Origin: Phytophthora colocasiae
Lineage: Eukaryota > Oomycota > Peronosporomycetes > Peronosporales > Peronosporaceae
NCBI GenBank assembly: GCA_018806915.1
Contig: JAGKQI010000098.1
Span: forward strand, 3,162,001-3,226,000
Length of the DNA: 64,000 nt
Direction of reading: 5' to 3'
A model generated the notes under the pieces. The model saw nothing but the letters and a program-made list of their open reading frames with translations. It was not told the DNA's origin and searched no databases. The position numbers were made by a program, and so were the translations under genes. Within the stretch, counting starts at the first letter, position 1; every line of letters starts with the position of its first letter. Shown here in pieces: positions 9,366 through 18,769 of the stretch.

Positions 9366-9975
9366 TCCGGTAGCACGTGTACCTATACACGTTTCTGGTG
9401 ACGGGTCTCAACTTAAACTTGTTGAACTCCAGGAGGAGAACACCGGTGAGGCACTCGAACACACTCTCCGTGGCATGGACACATCTCGCAAAGAGTTTGC
9501 AGCAGTTCATTCACAGTTATTTAGCGTCCAACTTCAAGTTTCGGAAGTTATGAATGAGACGCTTCGGCTTCGGACCGAAATGCAACGTGGTCAGCAGAAG
9601 ATGCTATCCGTACTCCGTCGCATTGCTATTCAACCTATCCAGAGACCTACAGAGCTTCAAGATGAAACAGTTCGACCAAGGACTGTAACTCTTTCGAAAC
9701 GCCCAAAAGATCTTTATGAACTTTGGCACGAGTTCGAGTTTGGGCTTAACGGGGCAAAAGCGGCAAAACCCTTCACCGCAGCTGAGCGTGGAGTGAATAA
9801 GTTCGCGTATTCACGGAGGAAAACTTTCTGGGATGTCGTAGTATACCTGGTACGAGCAGGTTTCACTAGCGATGTGGCGATTGACAAAGTGTACGCTGCG
9901 TATGGCCGTCAACGTTCTGTAACCAGCCTTCTTCTCCAGATGCGCTCTGATAGAAGGACTGGAGGACACACTTAG
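9265..9975 (+). pseudogene. Crypton C-terminal part, GCR1_C-like DNA-binding domain (shifted frame)
   Basis: From about 9310 this frame continues the recombinase (LLRIVRAYVKEGG) through a helical linker and ends in a domain with LYELWHEFEFGLNG, SRRKTFWDVVVYLV and IDKVYAAYG. That pattern is the GCR1_C fold found at the C-terminus of many Cryptons. Its first ~15 residues are not real. The switch lies between about 9295 and 9345 and needs a 1-nt correction. I see no GT-AG intron that would fix it, so it is most likely an inactivating indel. Confidence 0.75.
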
Positions 9976-10045
9976 CTTCGCGAGTAGCTTCTTGTACATT
10001 TGTACCCCATTAGGGGGTTTCAGTTGTCGTTTTTTCACTCCAAAA

Positions 10046-11392
10046 ATGAGTCAAGAAAACATGCAAGAAAACCCTTTCATTTCTGGTTATCTTGTCTGTT
10101 TTCTAGGGTGCCAACACAAAGATCGCGCGGTCTTTTACAGATCCTCGACCGTACATCGTGGAAAGATTCTAAAGCTACACACAGTGCAAGAACCTATGCC
10201 GGAGTCAGAACGAGCTAAGCTGTTGAGGTCGCTGTCCAACATGATCTTCTGCGAGGTCCTTCTCGGCGAGCACGAAGACTCAGATTCAGAGGAGCAACTG
10301 CTGGACGAGGCGCAAGACCTGTATGGTGGGGTAAAGTTAAACCGATACCTGGGATCAAGATCGAATGTTGTGCGCTCAGACGCTCATAGACGCCTTGTCT
10401 TTGACTTAAGAGATGATGAGTTCATGAAATCTGTGCGTGTAACAAAGCCGACCTTTGAGTTCGTATGGCAGCTCATACGTGGAGACGCTCGTTTTGCTCA
10501 GCGAGGTAACAAACCACAGCGAGATGCAGCCATACAACTTGCAATTGCGCTCGAGTGGTTTGGAGCCTACGGGAACGGAAATTCAAACTGGAAACTGGTG
10601 CGTCACGACGGAGTAGGTGCTGGTACTGTGACGGCGTATGTCCAGCGGGTACGTCAGGCTCTACTACAGCACTACGCTCGCTTCGTGAAGTGGCCTAGGG
10701 CTGCGTGTAGGGCTGAATCATCAGCATTTCATCGCGAGCGCTACGGGCTACCAGGGGTGATTGGTATGGTGGATGGCACCCATGTGTGTTTTGATCAGAA
10801 ACCACACATCGATGGCGCGCTGCATTATAACAGAAAGTGTCGCTACTCACTAAATGTGCAAGTTGTCTGCAATGAAGACAAGCGAATTCTCATGATATAC
10901 ACGGGTTGGCCTGGTTCATGCGCGGATTCCACAGTGTTTGCGAAATCTCCGGTGATGCGGCAAACTGCTAAGCACTTCTCAGGCGACCAATATCTTCTTG
11001 GTGACTCTGGGTATGCCTTGTCACAGTTTATCATTACTCCGTTCAAGCGACCAGCAGCTCTAAAGCGCGACAACACCGCGTTTAATGACGTTCATTGCAG
11101 CGCTCGCGTTATTGTTGAAAACACAATTGGTCTTTACAAGAATCGGTGGATGTCGCTGAAAGGAATACGAACACAGATTCGGAAGAAGAAAGACTTTGTG
11201 GTCGTCAACAACCACATCCTGGCGTGTGCGATGCTGCACAATATCGGGTTGGAGCTGAACGATTTGTGGGATGATGACAGTCTCTCTGACGATGACGATG
11301 ATGAATACACTGGAGCTGATGATGAAAGTGTTCGAGCGGGTTATAACAAGAGAGAACGACTAAAAGTACAATTATTGTCGACATCGAACTAG
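10046..11392 (+). CDS. PIF/Harbinger transposase (DDE_Tnp_4)
   Basis: An intact 448-residue frame. The catalytic acidic residues sit in GMVDGTHV (first D), LLGDSGYALS (second D) and ARVIVENTIGLYKNRW (E), the standard DDE layout of this family. An acidic tail (DDDSLSDDDDDEY) follows. I take the first ATG inside the transposon, at 10046, because the frame upstream of it lies in flanking DNA. With the convergent Myb-like partner it would bind the ends, cut and reinsert the element. Nothing in this gene looks broken, so it might still supply transposase. Confidence 0.92.
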   Translation: MSQENMQENPFISGYLVCFLGCQHKDRAVFYRSSTVHRGKILKLHTVQEPMPESERAKLLRSLSNMIFCEVLLGEHEDSDSEEQLLDEAQDLYGGVKLNRYLGSRSNVVRSDAHRRLVFDLRDDEFMKSVRVTKPTFEFVWQLIRGDARFAQRGNKPQRDAAIQLAIALEWFGAYGNGNSNWKLVRHDGVGAGTVTAYVQRVRQALLQHYARFVKWPRAACRAESSAFHRERYGLPGVIGMVDGTHVCFDQKPHIDGALHYNRKCRYSLNVQVVCNEDKRILMIYTGWPGSCADSTVFAKSPVMRQTAKHFSGDQYLLGDSGYALSQFIITPFKRPAALKRDNTAFNDVHCSARVIVENTIGLYKNRWMSLKGIRTQIRKKKDFVVVNNHILACAMLHNIGLELNDLWDDDSLSDDDDDEYTGADDESVRAGYNKRERLKVQLLSTSN

Positions 11393-11443
11393 ATTAAAAA
11401 AAGTGAAACACAAATGTGACGATGTCATGATGTTGGCAAACCA

Positions 11444-12625
11444 CTACTCCGGGAAAAATACAGCCAGGATCGCATTGACTTCTTCAACGGATTTACCGTT
11501 TAAAAGCAGTTGTAAAGCCATGCGATTCTTTTCTTCAACTCGTTTGTCGGCGGCTCGTTGAAGGCGTTCCCGCTCCCGTTCTTGGATATCTTGTTGGCGG
11601 AAACGTTCTTCCTGCTCAAGCTGCTTCTCTTTGAGAGCAAAGTCTTGTCGAAGACGTTTTTCGCTCAGTTGGAGGCGCTTCTCAGCTGCCTCCGTGTAAA
11701 TACTAGCAAAGTCTCGGCGCTTGGCGTTGTTTGCCTTGTCCATACCTCGTGCAGCTCCGCTCTGCACAGCGTCTGGGTTGCCGCGTGACGCTAGCGACGG
11801 GGGTGCTGATGACGAAGACGACGTTGTTCGTGTGCTTGTTGAGATCCCGCTTGTAGGTGTTGATAAAGTTTCTGTTGGAGGTGTTAATTGGGTTCCTTCT
11901 GACAGGAGATCAAAGTGGAGTGATGAAACAAATCCGCTTTCTTCTGGTCCAGCATCGCGTTGAACAGTAAATTCTTCATCAGTGTTGACTGAGGCCTCCT
12001 CATTACCAGGTAATGAGACGTCTACATCACACCCCCATACATTGTCTCCTTCTTCACATTCGGGCTCCACAGTGTGTGATGATGGCTCCACATTTGACTG
12101 CTCGCCAAAGAGAGCATCCAAACGATAGTAATAGGGGCAGGCTTTCTCAACCATATCTTCAAGAGTCATACCGTGGGCAAGCATTTCATCCGTGATGCCG
12201 AAGCCAGTTTGATGCTTGAGCTTGTCGCGTGTGGATTTGTAGCGTGCGAAATAGGACTTCCAACGACTTTGACATACAAGTGCTGGCCATGGCTCTGTGA
12301 TTCCGGCATCGTAGATCCCTGTTGAGCACATATTAGCCTTCACAGCTCCATGGATATAAGCAGCCATCCGCTTGAACCCGTCGATCTTCGTGATCCCAGC
12401 ACCATGCACCACAGACTTGCCTGCAGTAGCCTCACCAACAATGATCTTGTAGTTGCTTGGATTCTCAAGCCACTCTACCATCGCACGAAATTGCTGGTCA
12501 GTTGTGTGCACGTACTTGGATTTAGGGTTTTTGCCCACTGCCCGAGTTGTCTTCGACACCGGCTTGTTTGATTTCTTCGGCGCCTTCTGACGTCCCCCGC
12601 TTTTTTGTGTCGATAGAGGTGGCAT
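11444..12625 (-). CDS. Harbinger-1 Myb/SANT-like accessory protein
   Basis: A 393-residue protein when read from the ATG at 12625 (MPPLSTQK...), which follows a lysine-rich leader pattern and lies inside the original element. Residues around 40-150 form a trihelical Myb/SANT-like region (TDQQFRAMVEWLENPSNY, WPALVCQSRWKSYFARYKSTR). The middle is Ser/Thr- and acid-rich. The end is a strong coiled coil (EKRLQLSEKRLRQ..., ending NAILAVFFPE). In Harbinger systems the partner imports and guides the transposase to the termini. The longer frame up to 12925 runs into the pogo-like insertion and is not used. Confidence 0.82.
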   Translation of the reverse strand: MPPLSTQKSGGRQKAPKKSNKPVSKTTRAVGKNPKSKYVHTTDQQFRAMVEWLENPSNYKIIVGEATAGKSVVHGAGITKIDGFKRMAAYIHGAVKANMCSTGIYDAGITEPWPALVCQSRWKSYFARYKSTRDKLKHQTGFGITDEMLAHGMTLEDMVEKACPYYYRLDALFGEQSNVEPSSHTVEPECEEGDNVWGCDVDVSLPGNEEASVNTDEEFTVQRDAGPEESGFVSSLHFDLLSEGTQLTPPTETLSTPTSGISTSTRTTSSSSSAPPSLASRGNPDAVQSGAARGMDKANNAKRRDFASIYTEAAEKRLQLSEKRLRQDFALKEKQLEQEERFRQQDIQERERERLQRAADKRVEEKNRMALQLLLNGKSVEEVNAILAVFFPE

Positions 12626-12684
12626 CTTGTGTGGCAATGGTGAAGGACACCTGAGGTATGCACTGGAGCGCTCAAAACGAGGTA

Positions 12685-14489
12685 CCGTATTTGTCGGATC
12701 GAGTGGGACACTCGGATCAAGTGGGAAAGCCACTATGTAGGGGTGACACCCCCTCTCTATACCATAGAACCTATCAAAATGAAACATGCATTTATTGAGG
12801 TTTATGAAGTTACTCCTCATCAGGAAGAACAGCATTCTCTGGTGGGGGAAGCACATGCGTTCGGAATCTACCAGAAGCATCTCGAGGTCCAATAGGAATA
12901 TGTCCTGCCTTTTGAAAGCCTCCAATTATCGTTTCAGCGGAGATCATCTCCCACGCCTCCCCAATCATCTTCGACAGTAGAAGGCGACGCTCACTAGCAT
13001 TTGACGCAAAGGGGTTGTCGATGTGCCAGCGTCGATAAAAATCCCTGCGTAGTGTACATTGTTAGAACAACGATGAAGTTAAAAAGCTTTTTAAAAAAGC
13101 ACGTACTGAACGATGCTTTTAAATGAATGCATAACGCTCACATCCATCGGCTGACTGAGGCCGGTAATCCCTGGAGGAATGTACTGGACCTCAGTACAGC
13201 ACTCCTCAAGAGAGGTTTTTACGCTGTCCATCTTGTGGACCTTTAAGCTGTCCAGCAGCAGCATGCGGCAGCCTTGTGTTGAAGGCGTCCAAACCTAGTC
13301 ACACACACACCAATTTTAGTTTTAAAGGTACTAAATAAAAGAGATTAAATACAAACCTCGTCGATCCACTTTAGCATTGTAGCATGGTCACAAAGGCCTT
13401 TGCTTGGAGTCGTATGGACGACACCAGGATGGCCCCAGCTGGGGCTCGAAACCTCTTGATATACTGGCCCTCAGGCACGCCCGCAAACACAATAAAGGCT
13501 GGGAGCTTCATCCCTGTGGCTGACGCGCACAGGAAGACGCTACAGCGAGATCCATTTTCCCCCATCCCTTGTACCACGTCTACTGTCTTTGCTCCTTTAA
13601 AATCGATTGTTAAACGGCCCGGGTTATCAATCCCCAAGCCCGTTTGATCCATGTTGAAGAGGTTGCCATACCGGTCTTGCGTTCTGTAAGACAGTGGAAA
13701 GATTCCATCTTCTTCAACAGCAAAGTTGATCGACCTAGAAAATGAGTCTGCAATTTCCTAAAACAAGTTTTAGTTGATAATTACTTATGATCAATAAATG
13801 TAATTTAAGTACCTGCATGTTCTCCCGCAGTTTTCTACCTTTGTGAGTGATGCGCCTAACAGAAAATCTGTTACGCTTCAAAAAGCGTGTGCACCAAGAT
13901 AGTAGTGCAACATTCGTTCTGGCTGCTGAGAAGGCAGCGTCGAACTTGCCAATCATCAGCACAATGCACTTCGTAGTGACACACAGTCCTCGTGTCTTTC
14001 TCATCAGCGTTATCCATTTTATTAACCTGTAGTAAATACATTAGTACAATTGAGCAGCATTAAAACAATAAAGTCAACACGTACTCGGCTTCAAGCTCAG
14101 GAAAAAGGACGTATTGCCTTCTGGGCGATGAGGACGGAGCAAAGTACTTGTTCGGGGCGGAGGCAGCCACAGAGCAGAGCTGTGCCTTTGACTTACGCCA
14201 GCGATAGATGGTCGAGCGGCTGACCCTCAGCCGACCAGCTGCATCAACGGCCCGCTCTCCCTCTACCGCACAAGCACCCTGCGTATTAAGAGTAAGCATA
14301 ATAAACGGAGGATTTACAGTATTTTTGCGCTTACCTTGTACTTGATTTTATTCTTGTTCTTCGGCCTGCGCGGCATTACGAGAAATGGGATGGATGGCAG
14401 TCGACGCATGCAAAAAAAAAACCTTTGAGGTTTTTTTATGACTTGAAAATGGCCATTAAAAGTTGTCTCACTCGATCCGACAAATACGG
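12685..14489 (-). mobile_element. Pogo-like (Tc1/mariner superfamily) transposon nested in Harbinger-1
   Basis: Near-perfect 25-bp inverted termini start CCGTATTTGTCGGATCGAGT (12685-12709 and 14465-14489; one mismatch). TA flanks both sides (12683-12684 and 14490-14491). The 1,805-bp element holds one intron-containing transposase gene. It landed about 60 bp upstream of the Myb-like start, so it separates that gene from its original promoter. Confidence 0.92.
12810..14376 (-). pseudogene. Pogo-like transposase, six exons, one frame-breaking 8-bp duplication
   Basis: Exons (minus): 14376-14335, 14278-14085, 14026-13813, 13757-13357, 13294-13107 and 13044-12810, all joined by GT-AG introns of 55-63 nt. 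The N-terminus has a Psq-type helix-turn-helix (VSRSTIYRWRKSK), then a CENP-B-type DNA-binding part (SWCTRFLKRNRFSVRR), then a DDE_1 catalytic domain (FNMDQTGLG, LLLDSLKVHK, PPGITGLSQPMDV). An 8-bp tandem repeat at about 13373-13388 in exon 4 shifts the frame into a TAA. Without it all exon phases agree through to the stop at 12810. The start is the ATG at 14376 (MPRRPK). Confidence 0.85.
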
Positions 14490-14547
14490 TATGCGCGCGA
14501 AAATTTAAACTGGAAGCTCTGCGAAGGCGACCTTTCATTCGGCAACA

Positions 14548-14599
14548 AAAAATCAGTCAAGCCGACCGTCTCCGGAGACGGTCGGCTTGACTGATTTTT
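14548..14599. repeat. 52-bp perfect palindrome in the subterminal region of Harbinger-1
   Basis: Two 26-nt arms meet with no spacer at 14573/14574 (centre GTCTCCGGAGAC; outer ends AAAAATCAG / CTGATTTTT). It lies 78 bp inside the right end of Harbinger-1, between that end and the nested pogo element. It could be a transposase binding site, a fold-back structure or the footprint of another element. Confidence 0.95.
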
Positions 14600-14680
14600 C
14601 GCCAGTTTTCTAGACTACAATTTAGCCAAGAAAACAGACCAACCATCAACGCAGAAAACCGAAAACTGAAACCCCCTATT

Positions 14681-15652
14681 GTAACGACTTGCGTTGTTTT
14701 ATCCAATCAAATCTTGGTTGTACTGTGTGTTGCACCAAATGCCAATATTTGTACAGTACCGGTACACGTGTATAATACCAGTCGTGATTTCACGGTTCCC
14801 TGGAGGTGCGTTGTTGTTCTCATAGCCCCACTATCAGAACAAGTATGCACGATATAGCTGATACCTTAAGCTTTTCTGCAATTAGGGATAACAAGAAGAG
14901 CATATTTTTTTAAATATTTAAAAAGATGCACATTCACTTAGATATCCAGGGCTTCCTTTTAAGACAGAAAGCACGGCGGATGCGGGGAATCAGTCGATCA
15001 AGACGTAAACGCAACCAAGAACAGCATCCTGCAGAACCAGCTCTCGGGTATTTCCGAGTGGCCTCTCCGTCTCCGGCACTAGCCTCCCACGACAATAACC
15101 AATCTTTAGCCCATCCATTCCGCTGGGTGGTCTCACTCGCGTGAGCTCCCTTGAAAAAGGAGGAGCGATGTCGACCGCCGATTAAAAAAGAGGAATCGGT
15201 ATTATGAGGACTGGAGCACTTCATCGTAGGCGACGGTCGTAAAACGACCAAGACCTTAGGTGGGGAGTTTTAGTTCCCTTGAGAAAGCTGTGCATTGACG
15301 TCGTTGATACACACGCTGATGCCTGCTTCAAGTCGCATAAAGCTGATCTTGTCGCTCCGCGTGTTTTTACATCAGTGCCGACGTAGGTAACAACACGTTC
15401 CTAGGAAGCTCCGTTGGGCATCAGTCTACGGATACAGAACTTTGAGTAGCGAAACTCTTTTCCAAACCGACAAAAATACCCCTGTTAACAAAAGAAACGA
15501 CATCTCTCTCTATCTATCTATCTTTGGAAACAAAACTCCTCACACCTACAAATATATCTCCAAAAGCACAGCATTCGTTTGGTCTCATCGCAAAATGCGG
15601 TAGAGATCATTCTTCAACAACAACGGGTCTGAGTACGACCATTTATAGTCCT
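14681..15652. other. Gene-free spacer
   Basis: No convincing gene. Contains a CTCT/CTAT microsatellite around 15506-15528 and a short palindromic GTACAGTACCGGTAC-type stretch near 14752-14766. Small ORFs here have no recognisable content. Confidence 0.5.
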
Positions 15653-15668
15653 CTCTATTCACAATTCG
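15653..15668 (+). promoter_or_regulatory. Likely oomycete initiator for the AAAP transporter gene
   Basis: CTCTATTCACAATTCG resembles the oomycete start-site core (TCAYTY followed by CAATT). It lies about 75 bp upstream of the chosen ATG. Confidence 0.4.
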
Positions 15669-15738
15669 GACCATTTTGTGCCGTTTGACTGACGTCATTG
15701 CGCATTCCTCCATCAACTGCCGCCGCACACCTGCCGCC

Positions 15739-17049
15739 ATGGCCTCCAGCGAGTCCTCGTCGCTGCTGCGTACGACCAGCGCGGCGTTAAGTCCTTCCCA
15801 GAAGCTGTCGGCCATCACCGCCACCTCGTCGTTGCCATTATCTGCTCCTGTGCGCGCACCTGGTCACACGGAGGAGGGGTCGGCCTTCTCGTCCTTCTTG
15901 GGACTCGCCACAACGATGACTGGCGCTTGCGTCCTGACACTCCCAGGCGTCATACAAGCTGTCGGACAAGTCCCTGCCCTGCTGCTGTTCGCTATGAGCG
16001 CGTGGCTGGCCTTCCACGCCTGCGAGATGCTCAGTGTGTGCTGTGACGCCGCCTGTGAGTTTTCGTACGAAGCTCTGAGCTCCCGTCTATTTGGAGCTGC
16101 AGGTGTCTGGGCTGTACGTCTCCTGACACTTGCACTGCTGTTCGGAGCCATTGTGAGCTACATGTTCATTGCCATGGATCTGTTCGAGCCTTTTCTAGTG
16201 AACGTCATGAGTCGCAACACTATCAGCCTGGTTTTTATGATCGTTGCAATCCCTCTTTGTCTACCGGAAACCATTCACGAGCTGCGGTTCGCCAATATGT
16301 TGGTGCTGCTGTGTCTGCTGTACATTCTTGTGGCGCTTGGTATCCGTACAGCACAGAATGACCCTGAATTTGCAGCTCAGATCCCGAGAAACCCAGAGGA
16401 CGAGTTCAACTCGGAATTTGCAGCCATCGCCTACGCTCTACCGATCGTCACGCTGAGTTTCGTTTGTCAACTGAATGTCCCGCGTGCATATCAGGAGATC
16501 CATGACAAGACGCAGATGACTCACGTGCACAAGGCGCTCATCGGTTGGGGTCTTTTCATCTACTTGCTCTTCGCGTACCTGGGTTATGCTTGTTTCCACG
16601 GACAACCGCCGAGTGACATCCTGACGGGCTTTGCGGCTGATGACACGCTTATTAATGGAGCTCGTTTGGCGCTGGGGGTCAGCATGGTATTCAAGACGCC
16701 CATGACGTTTCAACCGCTGCGTCAACTCGTGGAGATCTGTTGCCTTGGACACGACCGTGAGAGTCTGCCGTTCCGCACGGCTATTACAGTCGTCTTTCTG
16801 CTGGTCGCGCACTTGTTCTCGGTCTCCTCACGGAACTTGGGCACTGTGATCGCTTTCGTCGGCTCGGTCGCAGGCAACGTGCTCGCTCTGACGGTTCCTG
16901 GACTCTTCCTGTACGAAGTATCGCGTGGATATCTCGTGGAACGCGACGTTTTCTACTCCCCGCGACTGGCGCTTGTGTTCGCGTACGCTGGTGCGATGTT
17001 TTCTGCTGCTTCGCTCACGTATCTCTCGTACAACGCGCTTGTGGGCTAA
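15739..17049 (+). CDS. AAAP-family amino acid transporter
   Basis: A 436-residue membrane protein with about eleven hydrophobic spans. The first repeat carries the family opening AFSSFLGLATTMTGACVLTLPGVIQAVG, like the start of amino acid/auxin permease (Aa_trans) proteins. Loop features include CLPETIHELRF and NVPRAYQEIHDKTQ. The family moves neutral or cationic amino acids with protons across the plasma membrane or vacuole; the substrate cannot be read here. The start is set at 15739, where GCCGCCATGG is an excellent context; the frame upstream is in the 5' leader. The gene has no introns and is convergent with the ankyrin gene 130 bp downstream. Confidence 0.9.
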   Translation: MASSESSSLLRTTSAALSPSQKLSAITATSSLPLSAPVRAPGHTEEGSAFSSFLGLATTMTGACVLTLPGVIQAVGQVPALLLFAMSAWLAFHACEMLSVCCDAACEFSYEALSSRLFGAAGVWAVRLLTLALLFGAIVSYMFIAMDLFEPFLVNVMSRNTISLVFMIVAIPLCLPETIHELRFANMLVLLCLLYILVALGIRTAQNDPEFAAQIPRNPEDEFNSEFAAIAYALPIVTLSFVCQLNVPRAYQEIHDKTQMTHVHKALIGWGLFIYLLFAYLGYACFHGQPPSDILTGFAADDTLINGARLALGVSMVFKTPMTFQPLRQLVEICCLGHDRESLPFRTAITVVFLLVAHLFSVSSRNLGTVIAFVGSVAGNVLALTVPGLFLYEVSRGYLVERDVFYSPRLALVFAYAGAMFSAASLTYLSYNALVG

Positions 17050-17179
17050 CTGTAACCTTTTAGACGCAGAACAAATGCCAACATAACAACTGAAGGCCAC
17101 ACCAAAGCTATAGGATACACAATATCAAAAGACGTCTCGCTTTCTCCCGTTAAGTAAGTACCGTCACTCGCTCTCGAGT

Positions 17180-18271
17180 CTATTTCATGCCGCAGCCCAT
17201 GAGTTTCTTGTTGAAATTCTCGCGCTGGTTGTGCTTTTTGCTTTTGAGAATCTTGACGGTGCAGCAAACGGCACAGAATCGGCCCTCGTCCTTGTCCTTC
17301 AGCTGCGCATAGCTGCCATCGGACGTCGCCTTGCGGATCTCCGACGCCCTCTGTGAGCAGTTCTTGCACACAGCTCGTCCGCACAGCGCGCAGTCCTTCA
17401 GAGGGTCCAGCAGGCTCTTCGGGTTGCGGCAGATTTTGCAGCTACCACGCACAATGTCCGACGGAGCCACCTGTGAGCCTTCGTTCATGAAGGTGATGAG
17501 CTTTACCAACAGTTTCTTGGGGATCGTGTCGCTCACCATGACGCCGTTGTGGTCTGGCACGTTAATGGAAGCTCCTCCCTGCACCAGCGCACCACCAATT
17601 TCTCCCAATTGCCGCTCCACAGCCATATGCAAATACGTGGTGCCATTTACCAGCTCGTTCAGCGTTAAACAAGGTGCAGGAGTACGCAGTCCCGTCGGTG
17701 ATGACGGAGAGGAAGGTGTCGACGAGGACGATGGGTTCTTGAGGTCTCGAAACTTGTCAATAAAGAGTCTGGTAATGGTTGGCGGGGTCTCCGGCTTTGC
17801 CGTCATGATGTGGATAGCCAGCGGAGTCTGTCCACGGACGTTCATTGCCGACGGGTTGGCTCCAAGGTTCAGCAGGAGCTCCACAAGATCTGGTGCATTG
17901 GATCGGGTACTGCTAGCTGCAAAATGCAGTGCCGTGTTGCTGTGTCGGTCGCCAGCATTCAGGTGCTCAGACAACCGCGGGAGCTTGGCCAGTGCACGCA
18001 GCACATCGAAGTGGCCCTTCTTGGCTGCAATATGCAGCGCGCTCTGCTGGTTCTTGCGGTCGCGTAGAGCTAAAATGCCGGCGGACGATGTGACGCTGAA
18101 ACGACGAGCAGCAGCAGGTTCCACGTCGTCATCCGGACTCCATTCAGTGGAGTCCGAGCTCGAGTTGGTGCTGGTGGTGGAGCTGGTACGCGTGGGGTCC
18201 TCCAGATCGTAGCCGTATTTCTGCAGCGTAGCGATAAGGAGTTTGGCCTTGGCAGCTTCCTTCTCGTCCAT
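17180..18271 (-). CDS. Ankyrin-repeat protein with C-terminal FYVE/RING-like zinc finger
   Basis: A 363-residue protein. After a Ser/Thr-rich N-terminus, ankyrin repeats run from about residue 70 to 260 (NQQSALHIAAKKGHFDVLRAL, NTALHFAAS...LVELLLNLGANPS, GQTPLAIHI, TYLHMAVERQLGEIGGALVQGGA). The last 90 residues hold a cysteine cluster CKICRNP...CALCGRAVCKNCS...FCAVCC, the spacing of a FYVE-like or degenerate zinc-binding domain common in oomycete proteins. It probably acts as a scaffold at membranes or in signalling. No intron. A low-complexity S/P insert lies between repeats. The partner is unknown. Confidence 0.85.
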   Translation of the reverse strand: MDEKEAAKAKLLIATLQKYGYDLEDPTRTSSTTSTNSSSDSTEWSPDDDVEPAAARRFSVTSSAGILALRDRKNQQSALHIAAKKGHFDVLRALAKLPRLSEHLNAGDRHSNTALHFAASSTRSNAPDLVELLLNLGANPSAMNVRGQTPLAIHIMTAKPETPPTITRLFIDKFRDLKNPSSSSTPSSPSSPTGLRTPAPCLTLNELVNGTTYLHMAVERQLGEIGGALVQGGASINVPDHNGVMVSDTIPKKLLVKLITFMNEGSQVAPSDIVRGSCKICRNPKSLLDPLKDCALCGRAVCKNCSQRASEIRKATSDGSYAQLKDKDEGRFCAVCCTVKILKSKKHNQRENFNKKLMGCGMK

Positions 18272-18769
18272 TCTTGTCCGTTATTGGTCAGTTGGTGGTC
18301 TCTATGTGTCTGTTAGCGCCGATTGCGGACTAAGCTCTGCAGTACGTAGCACCGAATTTAGAGACTGATGAGGACAGGCAACAACCGACTTGACACGCCT
18401 GCAGGAGACCCACGTGGATGATCAGGAAGAGCGGGAGATAGCCAGGGAAGAGGCCGATAGGAGCTCGAGCTCGAATATTTGGTAATGCTCTCATGGACTT
18501 ACGTGCAATGCGGCTATTTATAGAGCGTTGCACAGTAGAAGAACCTGCGAGAATACATCCTCAGGCGTCGCGACGGGAGTCTCAGTTACAGCGATTGGCT
18601 GGAAACTGAACCTTCGCGAACGGATAAATATCGTGAAACTGATATATGACTTTGCACACGAGTGTGACAGGGTCGACGTGTCATTGGTTGAAACCTACGT
18701 GACGATGGCACGCTAATAACCAGGCGACTGTTCGGTTGTGTACCACGCCCGAAGGAATATCCGAGCCAA
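18272..18769. other. Divergent promoter region
   Basis: Lies between the minus-strand ankyrin gene and the plus-strand helix-hairpin-helix gene and presumably serves both. The small ORFs have no support. Confidence 0.5.

Larger units (their letters stand above)
8184..9975 (+). mobile_element. Crypton DNA transposon (tyrosine recombinase), frame broken
   Basis: Two overlapping frames together make one oomycete-type Crypton protein, a tyrosine recombinase followed by a GCR1_C-like DNA-binding domain. Cryptons have no inverted termini, so I cannot set the ends from this sequence; the span given is the coding part. Harbinger-1 inserted 36 bp after its stop. Confidence 0.8.
10012..14677 (+). mobile_element. 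Harbinger-1, PIF/Harbinger transposon interrupted by a pogo-like element
   Basis: The termini start AGGGGGTTTCAGTT at 10012 and end with its reverse complement at 14677; similarity continues with mismatches for about 25 bp. The 3-bp direct repeat ATT flanks it (10009-10011 and 14678-14680). Inside are a DDE_Tnp_4 transposase (plus) and a Myb-like protein (minus), the convergent two-gene plan of this superfamily. Subtracting the nested element (12685-14489 and one TA) leaves about 2.86 kb. Confidence 0.88.

Noticed and set aside
10009..14680. Reading the outer element as a TA-flanked mariner (TA|GGGGG...CCCCC|TA)
   Set aside because: Taking A...T as terminal bases gives a clean 3-bp ATT repeat, and the outer genes are Harbinger-type; the true TA element is the inner one.
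15864..16151. Minus-strand ORF under the amino acid transporter
   Set aside because: Antisense shadow of a transporter with clear membrane spans.
17331..18212. 293-codon plus-strand ORF
   Set aside because: Antisense to the ankyrin/zinc-finger gene, which has clear repeats and cysteine motifs.
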